From positions 1-36,529 of the forward strand of contig JALVTH010000036.1 of assembly GCA_027036015.1 (NCBI GenBank): a stretch of 36,529 bases of DNA, in the 5' to 3' direction. The translations under genes were made by a program, and so were the position numbers. A model generated the notes under the pieces. The model did not search any database. It was not told the DNA's origin and worked only from the letters and a program-made list of their open reading frames with translations. Origin of the DNA: Campylobacteraceae bacterium (lineage in GTDB: Bacteria > Campylobacterota > Campylobacteria > Campylobacterales > Sulfurovaceae). This document shows positions 18,832 through 28,124 of this stretch, piece by piece. Every line of letters starts with the position of its first letter. The first letter of the stretch is position 1.

Positions 18832-19563
18832 TTAAATAATTTCAAAAATTACTTCAATTTTTTTCTTACCCTCTTTTATCTCTTTAATAGCTAAATTTGG
18901 AATTTGCAACTGCAAAAATTCATCAAAAGATTGAACATTGTTTTTTGCAATTTCTTTTAAAACGATTCCTCGATAGGCCTTTGCCCAGTGACTAACAATT
19001 TTATTATTTTTTAAAAACTTTAACTGCATCACTTTTGCATTTAGTTTAAAAAACTTTTTATAAAAAGTAGGCGATAAATCTAAAATCTCTTCTTCCCCTA
19101 CAAACTCATCTAAAGGCTTTTTTAATGCTTGAGAATATAAAGTTTCTACTTTAAAAGCTCCAATTTGTGCACCTTGTTTAACTTTATAAAGAGGAATTTT
19201 ATCACTTGCTAAAAGAACCCCAAAAAGATTTGAAAAAATAATAACATTTTTATCAATATAATTTTGCACTGTTTTTGGTAACTTTTCATATCCTAAATAC
19301 TCATATGCAACACCACTATATCGTTTTATAGCTTTCATAACTGGAGCATTTAAAAGCAAACCAAATTCATTTAAGTCACTCTCTTTTTTTAATCCCGTCA
19401 AAGCTTTTTTCACTTCTATATCATCGCTTAAAATAATCTTTTCATATTCTTTTATGAGTTTTTCTCTAAGCTTATTTATTTGAGGACAACAAAGCTTTTT
19501 TAATTCAAATTTGCCCTCTCCGCCACTATTTTTCGCCTCACTAGGTGCAAAGAGTATTTTCAA
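18832..19563 (-). CDS. yaaA: YaaA family protein (DUF328), 243 aa
   Basis: It begins MKILFAPSEAKNSGGEG, close to the family's N-terminal ILLSPAKT/S pattern, and contains RYSGVAYEYLGY near residue 85 and HWAKAYRGIVLKEIAKN near 195. E. coli YaaA protects DNA and proteins from peroxide by lowering free iron; the fold binds DNA. Its length matches the family (about 240-260). It overlaps the preceding lipoprotein gene by 4 nt. Confidence 0.88.
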   Translation of the reverse strand: MKILFAPSEAKNSGGEGKFELKKLCCPQINKLREKLIKEYEKIILSDDIEVKKALTGLKKESDLNEFGLLLNAPVMKAIKRYSGVAYEYLGYEKLPKTVQNYIDKNVIIFSNLFGVLLASDKIPLYKVKQGAQIGAFKVETLYSQALKKPLDEFVGEEEILDLSPTFYKKFFKLNAKVMQLKFLKNNKIVSHWAKAYRGIVLKEIAKNNVQSFDEFLQLQIPNLAIKEIKEGKKKIEVIFEII

Positions 19564-20201
19564 AATAACCCCTTTGAACTTAAGTATTGTAACTCATTTT
19601 CTTTGTGTAACTTTTTATTTATCCCTTTAAATAACAAAGATGGCGTTTTGGAAGGAACAAATTTTTCTTTGGGTATTGTTTGCATTTTTGAGCTTATTTC
19701 ATAATTTTTTTTAAATGATGGCGTAAAGTTATAAATTCTACGAGCTCCCAAATAGCGCCGTTTATAGTAAGGATTATTAAGCGAAGAAATAATAACTCCT
19801 CTTTTTGCCGTGCTTGCGTGCTCAAATTTTCCGTTACCAATATAAATTCCAACATGCGTTACGCGCCCCGTAAAATAGCGCCCTGTATCAAAAAAGACTA
19901 AATCTCCTTTTTGCAATTGATCCCTTGCTACGGGCGTTCCTACCTTAAACTGCTCTCTTGCAACGCGTGGAATTTCTATACCCATAGTTCCATAAGTAAA
20001 ATAGGTAAGCCCTGAACAATCAAAACAATAGGGCCCCTCTTCTGCCCAAACGTAGCGTTTTCCAAGATTACTTTTGTTAATTTTGTCTAATGCAGCTAAA
20101 GAGGGTTTATAAAGCACTTTTGGTTTATGAATTGTATAATCATATTTTGAACACGCACTAAATAATATAACAATTGTTGCAATTATTATTCTATTCATCA
20201 T
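19560..20201 (-). CDS. NlpC/P60 family lipoprotein, putative peptidoglycan endopeptidase, 213 aa
   Basis: Such proteins cut peptide stems in peptidoglycan. A lipoprotein signal peptide ends in a lipobox (ILFSAC), predicting a membrane-anchored periplasmic protein. The catalytic Cys is in CFDCSGLTYF (about residue 62 from this start), and the two His are in RVTHVGIYIGNG and FEHASTAKRG. The C-terminal ~60 residues after the domain are polar and of unknown role. I chose the ATG pair at 20201/20198 over the ATG at 20213, because the latter adds residues before a normal signal peptide. It overlaps the small upstream gene by 11 nt. Confidence 0.88.
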   Translation of the reverse strand: MMNRIIIATIVILFSACSKYDYTIHKPKVLYKPSLAALDKINKSNLGKRYVWAEEGPYCFDCSGLTYFTYGTMGIEIPRVAREQFKVGTPVARDQLQKGDLVFFDTGRYFTGRVTHVGIYIGNGKFEHASTAKRGVIISSLNNPYYKRRYLGARRIYNFTPSFKKNYEISSKMQTIPKEKFVPSKTPSLLFKGINKKLHKENELQYLSSKGLF

Positions 20202-20382
20202 GCAAAATCTCATTCATTTTTTTTGTTCTCTCATCTTTTTTATGAGTATTGCCCGGCTTTCTCATCTCATGAATCAAAGTCCAAAGCAATGTTATAGCAA
20301 TAATTGCAATTGCAAGATGCAAAAGATAATTTTGTGGTTCAAAAAGCATATGTAAATTGTAAAAATGTTCGTGCTCTTTCAT
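20191..20382 (-). CDS. small single-span membrane protein, 63 aa, unknown
   Basis: I do not recognise this protein. It has a short polar N-terminus with several His (MKEHEHFYNLHM), one strong membrane segment at about residues 19-38 (YLLHLAIAIIAITLLWTLIH), and a charged C-terminal tail of about 25 residues with five Lys and two Arg, likely cytoplasmic. It is fitted between queA (9 nt) and the NlpC/P60 lipoprotein (overlapping), with a GGAGAG ribosome binding site, so it is very likely expressed. The partner could be the lipoprotein, but that is inference. Confidence 0.65.
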   Translation of the reverse strand: MKEHEHFYNLHMLFEPQNYLLHLAIAIIAITLLWTLIHEMRKPGNTHKKDERTKKMNEILHDE

Positions 20383-20391
20383 TTTCTCTCC

Positions 20392-21414
20392 TTATAAAAT
20401 TAACATTGCATCGCCATAGCTAAAAAAGCGATACCCTTTATTTATTGCTTCTTGATAAAGCTCTAAGGTCTTTTCTCTTCCAATAAAACTACTAACAAGC
20501 ATTATAAGTGTGCTTTTTGGCAAATGAAAATTAGTAAGTAAAAAATTTACTCTTTTTGGTGGATTGAGAGGATGCAAAAACAAATCGCATTCTCCACTTA
20601 ATTTTTCTTCTCTAACATAATATTCAATCGTTCTTGTAGCTGTTGTTCCAATTGCTAAAATCTTTTTATTATTTTTTATAATTTTAGCAGCTTCTTTTGG
20701 TATTTCAAAATATTCGCTATGCATTTGATGCTTTGTAATAATCTCACTTTCAACACTCCTAAAAGTTCCGGCTCCAACATGTAAAGTAAGTGTTTGAGTT
20801 TGAAACATTCTTTGCATCTTTTCAAAAAGCTCTTTGCTAAAATGAAGTGAAGCAGTAGGTGCAGCAACTGAACCCTCTTTTTTTGCAAAAAGGGTTTGAT
20901 AACTATTTTCATCTTCTTTTTCATCGGCTCTATCAATGTAAGGTGGTAATGGAACGTGCCCTATTTGCTCTAAAATGGCAACTAATTTAGTAAAATTTAG
21001 CTTTTTATCTCCTACATAAAACTCTACTACCCTGCTTCCATCATTATTTAATGCAATAACTTTTGCCCTTAAATTTAAATCAAAATAAAGCTCACTCCCC
21101 TTTTTAACTTTACCTCGAATCATTGCACTAAAGCAATTATTGCTTAAAGGCTTTAAGAGCAAAAGCTCAATCTTACCACCACTTTGCTTTTTTCCAAAGA
21201 TGCGTGCTTTTATCACTTTGGTATCATTTAAAAAGATGATCGTATCTTTGGGAATAAATTCTAAAAACTCTCTAAAAATAGTATGCGTTATTTTATTGTT
21301 ATTTCTTTCATACACAAGCAATTTCGCCATATCTGGCGGATTGATAGGATATTTGGCAATTTGCTCTTTTGGCAAAAAATAATCATATGAAGAGGTTAAT
21401 AAATCTTTATGCAT
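20392..21414 (-). CDS. queA: tRNA preQ1(34) S-adenosylmethionine ribosyltransferase-isomerase, 340 aa
   Basis: This enzyme adds the cyclopentene-containing part of queuosine to preQ1 in tRNA, using SAM. Conserved blocks are SSYDYFLPKEQIAKYPINPPDMAKLLV at the start, FLNDTKVIKARIFGKKQSGGKIELLLL, the substrate block HVGAGTFRSVESE, IGTTATRTIEYY, and TNFHLPKSTLIMLVSSFIGRE near the end. I start at MHKDLL (21414), which matches family N-termini. The open frame extends to 21468 inside tatC, but that extension is only the shadow of tatC. The overlap with tatC is 8 nt. Confidence 0.95.
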   Translation of the reverse strand: MHKDLLTSSYDYFLPKEQIAKYPINPPDMAKLLVYERNNNKITHTIFREFLEFIPKDTIIFLNDTKVIKARIFGKKQSGGKIELLLLKPLSNNCFSAMIRGKVKKGSELYFDLNLRAKVIALNNDGSRVVEFYVGDKKLNFTKLVAILEQIGHVPLPPYIDRADEKEDENSYQTLFAKKEGSVAAPTASLHFSKELFEKMQRMFQTQTLTLHVGAGTFRSVESEIITKHQMHSEYFEIPKEAAKIIKNNKKILAIGTTATRTIEYYVREEKLSGECDLFLHPLNPPKRVNFLLTNFHLPKSTLIMLVSSFIGREKTLELYQEAINKGYRFFSYGDAMLIL

Positions 21415-22378
21415 CCTCATCTTCTTTATAAGGATTAACAATTTTTGCAATAATAATAGAAACACCATAAAGCAATATAAGCGGCGTTGCCATTAAAATT
21501 TGTGTTATGACATCAGGTGGCGTTAAGATTGCTGCAATGATAAAAATAATAACTATGGCATATTTAAAATAATCTTTAAGTGTTTTATCAGTAACCAAAC
21601 CAACTAAAGCTAAAAAGTAAACTACCATTGGCAATTCAAAAGCAATTCCAAAACCAAATAAAATCTTTCCAAAAAAGCCTATGTAATCTTCGATATTAAT
21701 TAAAGGGGTATATAAAAAAGCTCCAAAGGTGATTAAAAATTGAAATCCAAAAGGAGCAACAACATAATACGCAAAGAGCACTCCCAAAATAAACATTACT
21801 GTCACACCAATTAAAAATGGCAATGCCATGCGCTTTTCATTTTCATAGAGTCCTGGTGCAACAAAAAGCCACGCTTGCCAAAGAATAATTGGCAAAGCAA
21901 TAAAAAGTGCTGCATACATTGAAACTTTAAGTGCAACTAAAAATACTCCACCAAGCTGATGTGTTGTTACACTTCCCCAAAAAACACTCTCTTTTGCTTT
22001 TTCTTTTGATTTTTGTTCAATGGCTTCGAGTTTTTTGGCTAATGCGGATACTTCTTTTGCTAAAATTTTTTCGTTTTTTGTTGCATTGCTATCTTGCTCA
22101 ATTGCTTTTGTTCTTAAAAAAAGAGTTTTTAAATTTGAGACATTTTTTTCTATTTGCGTAATGTTTTGCTTTTTAGAATAGACTTTCCATTTTGCTTCGT
22201 TATTTTTTTGCACCACTTTTTGCGCAGCAATTAAAGCTCTATCAAGTGGAGCTGTTACCCAATCTAAGATTGGTTTGTAAAAAATAAAAGAGATTACAAA
22301 TCCTGCAATTAAAGCTAAAATTGAAATAATAATTCTTTTTCTAAGCTCTACTAAATGAGGCTTTAAATCTTCATACAT
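21407..22378 (-). CDS. tatC: twin-arginine translocase subunit TatC with an enlarged first periplasmic loop, 323 aa
   Basis: TatC is the core receptor of the Tat pathway, which exports folded proteins. The N-terminal HLVELRKRIIIS, the F-x-APGLYENEK motif (about residues 172-182) and six membrane segments are present. The loop between segments 1 (about 15-34) and 2 (about 142-170) is over 100 residues, with a highly charged, predicted helical stretch at about 50-130. Most TatC proteins are 240-260 residues, so about 75 are extra. The reading frame is clean and codon use is like the neighbours, so this looks like a real insertion and not an error. It lies 2 nt after tatB. Confidence 0.93.
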   Translation of the reverse strand: MYEDLKPHLVELRKRIIISILALIAGFVISFIFYKPILDWVTAPLDRALIAAQKVVQKNNEAKWKVYSKKQNITQIEKNVSNLKTLFLRTKAIEQDSNATKNEKILAKEVSALAKKLEAIEQKSKEKAKESVFWGSVTTHQLGGVFLVALKVSMYAALFIALPIILWQAWLFVAPGLYENEKRMALPFLIGVTVMFILGVLFAYYVVAPFGFQFLITFGAFLYTPLINIEDYIGFFGKILFGFGIAFELPMVVYFLALVGLVTDKTLKDYFKYAIVIIFIIAAILTPPDVITQILMATPLILLYGVSIIIAKIVNPYKEDEDA

Positions 22379-22380
22379 TT

Positions 22381-22884
22381 TTAACCTTCACTTTTTATAT
22401 TTTTAAAAGCCACTAATTTCTCATCTTGCAAGTTTTTTACTTGTTTTTCTTCGTTTTCTTCTTTTGCTTCTTTTAAAGGAGTTTCTTCTTGTTTTTCTAA
22501 TTTTTCAAACTCTTTATCTATCTCATCAAATTCATCAAAAATGGAATCGTCATTTATATCTTTTGGCTCAAATTTTTGTGTATCATGTGCAATTTGACGA
22601 ACTTCATCGTTTAATTCATGCAATTGCTGTTGTGCTACATTTTTAAATGCTTTTAAATCGTTTTGTGCACTCTCAAGCTCTTGTTTATAATAGAGTGCTT
22701 CTTTTTTTAACTCTTCAATTTGTAATTCTTTATTAATCGTCTCTTTTGCATCTTCAAAACTACGCTTAATCTTTCCAATTGTTTTTGCAATGGAGCGCAA
22801 TGTTTCTGGTAATTTGTCTGGTCCAATAAAAACAAGTGCTATGATTGCAATTAAAAGTATTTCGGTAAAGCCCATATCAAACAT
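22381..22884 (-). CDS. tatB: twin-arginine translocase subunit TatB, 167 aa
   Basis: TatB binds TatC and receives Tat substrates. One N-terminal membrane helix (FTEILLIAIIALVFIGPDKLP, residues 6-26, with the conserved Glu and the GP-x-LP hinge) is followed by an amphipathic helix and a long charged C-terminal region rich in E and K. Length and the neighbouring tatC favour TatB over TatA. tatA is not in the window. Confidence 0.9.
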   Translation of the reverse strand: MFDMGFTEILLIAIIALVFIGPDKLPETLRSIAKTIGKIKRSFEDAKETINKELQIEELKKEALYYKQELESAQNDLKAFKNVAQQQLHELNDEVRQIAHDTQKFEPKDINDDSIFDEFDEIDKEFEKLEKQEETPLKEAKEENEEKQVKNLQDEKLVAFKNIKSEG

Positions 22885-22920
22885 TAAGCAATTCCTACAA
22901 AAAATTTTTCTTAATTGTAT

Positions 22921-23967
22921 CTAATTTTGCATAATAAATAGCGCTAACTCATCTGCTAAAAAATAATCCTCATTAAAATATTTCCCATTTGTAAAGCTCA
23001 ATTTTTTCTCTTTTACCAAAAGATTAGCTCGCTCTTGCATATTTAAAGGCAAAATCTTTTGTTCAACCCCAACAATGGATCGAAGTCCTAAAAAGAGCTT
23101 TTCAAGCAAAATATCTTCTTTGCTTAAAACCTCTTTTTCACAAAAAAAAGGATCGTTAATAAAATTTTGAATATTTTTATGGGAATAGTAACGATAATTT
23201 TTTCTAAATCCAACGACTCCTGCACCAAAGCCCAAATACTCTTTATGTTCCCAATAAGCAAGATTGTGTTTACAAATTTTACCATAATTTGAAACTTCAT
23301 ATTGCTTTAACCCATAAGATTTAATAGTTTCTTTTATAAAAAAATTCAACTCTTCTTTTTGTGCCTTAACCTTAGGCATAGAGAAAAATCTACTCCCCTC
23401 TTCTAGCGTTAATTCATAGGTTGAAATATGTGTAATTGGCAAAGAAAAAGCAAGTCTCAAGTCTTGCTCTAAAAGCTCTTTTGAATCAATTGCCAAATCA
23501 TATAGCAAATCTAAAGAGATATTATTAAATCCAACTTTATAAGCATTTTCAATAGCTTTAATGGCATCTTTTGCTTTATGGGCTCTGTTTAAATAACGCA
23601 ATTTCTCATCACTAAAGCTTTGAACACCAAAACTTATTCGATTCACTCCCAAACTTCTCATTGCTCTAAGCCAAGGTAAAGTGGCCGAGTTTGGATTAGC
23701 TTCGATACTAATTTCACTCTCATTGTTTATAAAAGGCTTCAAAAATGCAAAAATCTCTTCGTAATATTGTGGCTTTATTACCGAAGGTGTTCCACCGCCA
23801 ATAAAAATCGTTGCAATTTTTTGTTTATTTTTTTGCAACGCTTTAGTAATAACTTTTGTAAGCGATTTCATATAAGAAGGAATGGTAAAATGCAAATTAG
23901 TATAAGAATTAAAAGCACAATAAAAACATTTCGAATCGCAATATGGTATATGAATGTAAATATGCAT
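22921..23967 (-). CDS. hemW: radical SAM protein HemW (heme chaperone), HemN-like, 348 aa
   Basis: The radical SAM cluster motif is CDSKCFYC at about residues 10-17 (CX3CX2C). The SAM-binding IFIGGGTPSVI lies near 57, EANPN near 95 and SFGVQSF near 116, with the C-terminal HemN-like domain beyond 250. The length (348) and lack of the HemN N-terminal extension point to the HemW heme chaperone rather than coproporphyrinogen dehydrogenase; older annotations often call these HemN. It is probably the first gene of the operon running to the yciH-like gene. Confidence 0.88.
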   Translation of the reverse strand: MHIYIHIPYCDSKCFYCAFNSYTNLHFTIPSYMKSLTKVITKALQKNKQKIATIFIGGGTPSVIKPQYYEEIFAFLKPFINNESEISIEANPNSATLPWLRAMRSLGVNRISFGVQSFSDEKLRYLNRAHKAKDAIKAIENAYKVGFNNISLDLLYDLAIDSKELLEQDLRLAFSLPITHISTYELTLEEGSRFFSMPKVKAQKEELNFFIKETIKSYGLKQYEVSNYGKICKHNLAYWEHKEYLGFGAGVVGFRKNYRYYSHKNIQNFINDPFFCEKEVLSKEDILLEKLFLGLRSIVGVEQKILPLNMQERANLLVKEKKLSFTNGKYFNEDYFLADELALFIMQN

Positions 23968-24075
23968 TTACCCCTCTTTTTTACGAAAATAATTAGCTTA
24001 TAATTATATTTAGGGTAAAATTTTAGCCAATTTTTAATAAGTGCATTGTTTTTTGATGCGAATAAAGGGTTGAAA
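23968..24075. promoter_or_regulatory. divergent promoter region of hemW and rppH
   Basis: This 108-bp AT-rich spacer separates the minus-strand block from the rppH operon. TATAAT at 23999-24004, and a second box in GGGTAAAATTTT further on, are candidates for the plus strand. The ribosome binding site AAAGGG precedes rppH. No clear operator palindrome was seen. Confidence 0.5.
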
Positions 24076-24555
24076 ATGAAAGATTTACTACAATATCGCC
24101 CTAATGTCGCAGCTATAGTTTTATCGTCAAAGTATCCCGAAAAAATAGAATACTTTATAGCAAAACGAAAAGGAGCAAGAAGAAGCTGGCAGTTTCCCCA
24201 AGGTGGCATAGACAAAGGAGAAACTCCCCAAGAAGCGCTTCTTAGAGAATTAAAAGAAGAAATTGGAACAAATAAAGTTGAAATTATAGCTGAATATCCA
24301 GAATGGATAAAATATGATTTTCCAAAAAATTCAAAGAATAATTTTTATCCATTCAAGGGGCAAAACCAAAAATTTTTCTTAGTGAAATTGCTTGATGATG
24401 AAGCAATAAATTTAAATAGTTTCATAACGCCAGAGTTTGATGAATATCTTTTTGTAAGTGAAGAAGAGCTTTTTAAAAAGGCTTTTTATTTAAAACGAAA
24501 AGCCTATAAACAAGTAATTGAATATTTTAAAAAGGAAGGATTTCTTAAATGTTGA
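24076..24555 (+). CDS. rppH: RNA pyrophosphohydrolase (Nudix), 159 aa
   Basis: This enzyme removes pyrophosphate from 5'-triphosphate RNA and so triggers mRNA decay; in this phylum the gene was first named nudH or invA. The Nudix box [22 protein letters not shown] lies at about residues 35-56, preceded by SWQFPQ, typical of RppH. I start at the ATG at 24076 ([15 protein letters not shown]), because AAAGGG lies 6 nt upstream; the ATG at 24046 adds ten residues not seen in the family. It overlaps lysC by 7 nt. Confidence 0.92.
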   Translation: MKDLLQYRPNVAAIVLSSKYPEKIEYFIAKRKGARRSWQFPQGGIDKGETPQEALLRELKEEIGTNKVEIIAEYPEWIKYDFPKNSKNNFYPFKGQNQKFFLVKLLDDEAINLNSFITPEFDEYLFVSEEELFKKAFYLKRKAYKQVIEYFKKEGFLKC

Positions 24556-25772
24556 TTGTTCAAAAATATGGAGGCACCAGTGTTGGGACTTTAGAGCGAA
24601 TCCAAAACGTAGCAAATCGCGTTGCCAAAGCAAGAGATGAAGGCAAAGATTTAGTCGTTGTTGTCTCAGCAATGAGTGGGGAAACCAATAAATTAATCGA
24701 ATATGCCCATTTTTTCTCCAAAAATCCAATCAAAAGAGAGATGGACATACTCCTTAGCTCAGGCGAAAGGGTTACTGCCGCTCTTTTATCCATAGCACTA
24801 AATGAAATGGGATACAAAGCGATAGCACTTACTGGGCGACAAGCGGGCATTAAAACTGATACGGCTCACACTATTGCAAGAATCGAATCTATCGATACTT
24901 CTAAAATTCAAGAAAAAATCCAAGATGGCAACATTGTTATTGTTGCAGGTTTTCAAGGCATTAACGACAAAGGTGAAGTAACTACGCTTGGTAGAGGCGG
25001 AAGTGATTTAAGTGCTGTGGCACTTGCTGGAGCTCTTAAGGCTGATGCATGTGAAATTTATAGTGACGTTGATGGCGTTTATACAACCGATCCAAGAATA
25101 GAGCCAAAAGCAAGAAAGCTTGATTTTATCTCATATGACGAGATGTTAGAACTCTCAAGTCTTGGTGCAAAAGTATTGCAAAATCGCTCAGTTGAACTTG
25201 CAAAAAAAATGGGTGTTACCATCGTTGCAAAAAGTTCATTCACTGATGCTCCAGGAACCATTATTTCAGAAGCAAAGGAAGATAAAATGGAAGAAGTTTT
25301 AGTTAGTGGTGTAGCGCTTGATAAAAACCAAGCAAGAATTACTTTAAGAGGCGTAGAGGATCGACCAGGCATTGCAGCAGAAATTTTCAAAAAACTTGCA
25401 GACGAAAATATTAACATCGATATGATTATTCAAAATGCAAGCGAAGATAAAGATGGAGTTAAAAAAACCAATTTAGGCTTTACTGTAGCACAAAATCAAC
25501 TTGAAGATGCAAAAAACGTTATTCAAAACTTTAATCAAGAAATTGGTTCAGTTGATTTTGACGAAAACGTTGCAAAAGTCTCAATCGTTGGCGTTGGAAT
25601 GAAAAGTCATAGTGGTGTTGCGGCAACTGCATTTGAGGCTTTAGCAAAAAATAATATCAATATCGAAATGATTTCAACGAGCGAAATTAAAATTTCGATG
25701 ATTATAGACGAAAAATATGGCGAACTTGCCGTTAGAGTATTACACGATGCGTATGGGTTAGATAAAAAATGA
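24549..25772 (+). CDS. lysC: aspartate kinase, 407 aa
   Basis: This is the first step of lysine, threonine, methionine and diaminopimelate synthesis. The N-terminal kinase domain begins [21 protein letters not shown], has [40 protein letters not shown] and the [13 protein letters not shown] block. Two ACT domains follow (about residues 265-335 and 345-405), so feedback inhibition is expected. The length is normal for the monofunctional enzyme. No lysine riboswitch is possible because the gene starts inside rppH. Confidence 0.97.
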   Translation: MLIVQKYGGTSVGTLERIQNVANRVAKARDEGKDLVVVVSAMSGETNKLIEYAHFFSKNPIKREMDILLSSGERVTAALLSIALNEMGYKAIALTGRQAGIKTDTAHTIARIESIDTSKIQEKIQDGNIVIVAGFQGINDKGEVTTLGRGGSDLSAVALAGALKADACEIYSDVDGVYTTDPRIEPKARKLDFISYDEMLELSSLGAKVLQNRSVELAKKMGVTIVAKSSFTDAPGTIISEAKEDKMEEVLVSGVALDKNQARITLRGVEDRPGIAAEIFKKLADENINIDMIIQNASEDKDGVKKTNLGFTVAQNQLEDAKNVIQNFNQEIGSVDFDENVAKVSIVGVGMKSHSGVAATAFEALAKNNINIEMISTSEIKISMIIDEKYGELAVRVLHDAYGLDKK

Positions 25773-26308
25773 ATTTTAGTGAGTGGACTCTTGAAACAAT
25801 AAGAGAAGAAGGCTCTTGCTTTAGCTGGATGGAAGAGCTTCGTTTTCATTGGATTCCACAAGCTCAAAATGCTATTAAAAAAATTTTAGATGGTGTAAGT
25901 ATTATTTTAGTTACTGATAGAGACTTTAAATGGTTTAGCAATTATATAAGCGATCGAATCAATGCTCCTTGGCAAGATCGTCCCTTCTTGCCAATTTATC
26001 AATTAGAAGGTATCTTTCCAGCTCAATATTATCTCAATAATCCAAGCGAACTTGATTTTTTATACGATTTACTTGATATCTCTTTTAGTAATGGATACTT
26101 TTTTTGGTATATTGGAAGTGGCAAACATAAATTTTACGAATACATAGAACAAGATAAAGATAGCCTTATTTGGAGTTTAAATAAAGAAATAGAAGGTATT
26201 TTTAGCCTTAAAAAAAGCGATCCAATGCTTGATATTAAGCTTATACAAGCTTTTAAACTCTTTAACAAAACTATTAATGGTGCAATGTTTGGAGAGATAG
26301 AACTTTGA
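25769..26308 (+). CDS. hobA: DnaA-associating initiation factor HobA, 179 aa
   Basis: HobA binds domain I of DnaA and promotes its assembly at the origin; in H. pylori it is essential and is the counterpart of DiaA. The protein begins [22 protein letters not shown] with a [12 protein letters not shown] stretch and a [13 protein letters not shown] loop, close to known HobA sequences. It is restricted to Campylobacterota, which helps to fix the taxonomy. The start codon overlaps the lysC stop codon (ATGA), in the same order as in Helicobacter. Confidence 0.9.
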   Translation: MNFSEWTLETIREEGSCFSWMEELRFHWIPQAQNAIKKILDGVSIILVTDRDFKWFSNYISDRINAPWQDRPFLPIYQLEGIFPAQYYLNNPSELDFLYDLLDISFSNGYFFWYIGSGKHKFYEYIEQDKDSLIWSLNKEIEGIFSLKKSDPMLDIKLIQAFKLFNKTINGAMFGEIEL

Positions 26309-26946
26309 AATTACAATTAAAAAGCCAAATAATTATTAGCGATAACTTTGAAAAAGTTCTTGAACTTTTAAAAGAAGATGCCTCAAAAGAGATACTTTTT
26401 GAACTCTTTATAAAAGAAGATAACACAAATTTTACAATAAATGACGCAAACGAAGTAATAGCCAAAGCTTATCTTGCATCAAAAGAAAAAGTAGTTTTAA
26501 TTTTAGGCGCTAAGCAATTTAGTGAAGTTGTGCAAAATAGACTCTTAAAAATTATTGAAGAGCCTCCAAAAAATAAAGAATTTATCTTACTTTGTAAAAA
26601 TCAAGCAACTTTACTTCCTACCATTACTTCGCGCTTACCACTTGAGAAAGCTTTTTTTGAAGAAAAAGAAGAGGTTGAACTCAAGCTTAATCTAAACAAT
26701 TTAACCTTGCAAGAAGTGTATAACTTTTTACAAGAATATAAAAGAATCGATCAAAATCAAGCCGCCTTGCTTTTAGAAGAGATCATAAAAAAAGCAATAA
26801 AATCGCAAAAATTTCTTTTGGATCAAGAGGCTTTAGAATTTTTTAGCACACTAAGAGAATCTCTTTTTTTTGGTGCTAAAGGAGATTTTATTTTATATAG
26901 TGCACTTTTGATGCTTTTAGAAAAAAGAAAAAAAGGCAAAGTATGA
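26305..26946 (+). CDS. holB: DNA polymerase III subunit delta', short form, 213 aa
   Basis: This is a clamp-loader subunit. Recognisable are VVQNRLLKIIEEPPKNKEFILLCKN and LLPTITSRLP (about residues 72-112), the delta'/DnaX-type block including the SRC/SR-like arginine region. At 213 residues it is much shorter than E. coli delta' (334), with a reduced N-terminal ATPase-like domain and no Walker A loop. The short form is normal in this phylum. It starts with TTG at 26305, overlapping the hobA stop codon (TTGA). Confidence 0.82.
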   Translation: MKLQLKSQIIISDNFEKVLELLKEDASKEILFELFIKEDNTNFTINDANEVIAKAYLASKEKVVLILGAKQFSEVVQNRLLKIIEEPPKNKEFILLCKNQATLLPTITSRLPLEKAFFEEKEEVELKLNLNNLTLQEVYNFLQEYKRIDQNQAALLLEEIIKKAIKSQKFLLDQEALEFFSTLRESLFFGAKGDFILYSALLMLLEKRKKGKV

Positions 26947-28079
26947 GAATTTATGAAATTGCAAAACCAAAAGAGAGTAAAAACTATTTACAAAATTTAG
27001 ATGTTGATAAAGTAGGAATCAATATTCTCTCTCAAAAAATGGACTATTTTTATATCGCCATAAAAGATATAAAAGCTGCGGCTTTAAATATTCTAAAACA
27101 AGATGCCTTAAGCGTTGGAGCAGACGTTGCAGCACCAAGCGGAGTAATTGCTTGCAAGAAAGAGTTTTATGATTGCTTACTTTTTGGAACAAAGCGTCAA
27201 CTTCTTCGCTTAGCTACTAAAGAATTAGCTCAACCATTTGGTTTAAAAGAGCTTGGCAAGAGGCTTCGCGAAATTCTTTATAAAAAAAATTTTCCTATTA
27301 AAATTATGGGAGTTATTAATGCAAATGATGATAGCTTTTATGAAGGAAGCCGCTTTAAAGGCAAAGATGCTATAAAAAAAATAGAGCAAATGATAGAAGA
27401 TGGAGCTAATATTATTGATGTTGGAGCCCTCTCAAGCCGCCCTGGCTCAAAACCTATTCCTCAAGAAGAAGAGCTTATAAGAGTTCAAGAGATTTTAGAA
27501 GCTATAAAAAAAGAAAAACTCTATAAAAAAGCACTCTTTAGTATCGACTCATACGCTCCATTAGTAGTGCAAGCTGCGCTTGATAGGGGCTTTAGAATAA
27601 TAAACGACATAACAGGGGCAAAAGATGATAGACTCTTAAAACTTGCAAAAGAATATAAAGCAAAAATTTGTATTATGCATATGCAAGGAACGCCTGAGAC
27701 AATGCAAATTAACCCTCAATATAAAGATGTTGTGAGTGAAGTTGATGAGTTTTTTCAAAAAAGAATTCAAAAAGCCCAAAATTTTGGTTTAAAAAAAGAA
27801 GACATTATTTTAGATGTTGGCATTGGCTTTGGCAAAACCTTAGAGCATAATTTAGCACTTTTGCGCTCTCATGCTCACTTTATGCACTTTGGTTGTGAGC
27901 TTTTAATTGGAGCAAGCAGAAAATCACTTATTAATGCCATTACTCCAGCACCTGTGCAAGAGCGCTTGCCAGGAACTTTAGCCATTCATTTAAAAGCAAT
28001 TGAACGTGGTGCTTCAATTGTGCGATGCCATGACGTTAAAGAGCATGCACAAGCCATTAAAATTTGGCAAGAGCTTTAA
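26943..28079 (+). CDS. folP: dihydropteroate synthase with N-terminal extension, 378 aa
   Basis: This enzyme joins p-aminobenzoate and a pterin pyrophosphate in folate synthesis and is the sulfonamide target. The TIM-barrel part begins near residue 118 with IKIMGVINANDDSFYEGS (the family's MGVLNVTPDSF block in an altered form). It continues with IIDVGALSSRPGS, FSIDSYAPLVVQAAL, IINDITGAKD, ICIMHMQGTPETMQ, ILDVGIGFGKTLEHNL and LIGASRKSLI. The roughly 115 residues before the barrel are seen in other Campylobacterota. The ATG overlaps the holB end by 4 nt. Confidence 0.93.
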   Translation: MRIYEIAKPKESKNYLQNLDVDKVGINILSQKMDYFYIAIKDIKAAALNILKQDALSVGADVAAPSGVIACKKEFYDCLLFGTKRQLLRLATKELAQPFGLKELGKRLREILYKKNFPIKIMGVINANDDSFYEGSRFKGKDAIKKIEQMIEDGANIIDVGALSSRPGSKPIPQEEELIRVQEILEAIKKEKLYKKALFSIDSYAPLVVQAALDRGFRIINDITGAKDDRLLKLAKEYKAKICIMHMQGTPETMQINPQYKDVVSEVDEFFQKRIQKAQNFGLKKEDIILDVGIGFGKTLEHNLALLRSHAHFMHFGCELLIGASRKSLINAITPAPVQERLPGTLAIHLKAIERGASIVRCHDVKEHAQAIKIWQEL

Positions 28080-28089
28080 CATTTTTAGT

Positions 28090-28095
28090 GTATAA
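28090..28095 (+). promoter_or_regulatory. -10 box for the lipoprotein gene at 28125
   Basis: AGTGTATAATTAAA contains a perfect TATAAT about 30 nt before the TTG start, with a TG just upstream. The ribosome binding site AAAAAGGAAA follows. The transcript would have a very short 5' leader. The box lies just after folP. Confidence 0.5.
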
Positions 28096-28124
28096 TTAAA
28101 AAGATCCTAACAAAAAGGAAACTT

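Noticed and set aside
21415-21468. Longer start for queA at 21468
   Set aside because: The extra residues are the out-of-frame shadow of the tatC 3' end; family proteins begin near MHKDLL.
24480-24548. A lysine riboswitch before lysC
   Set aside because: lysC starts inside rppH, so there is no non-coding leader.
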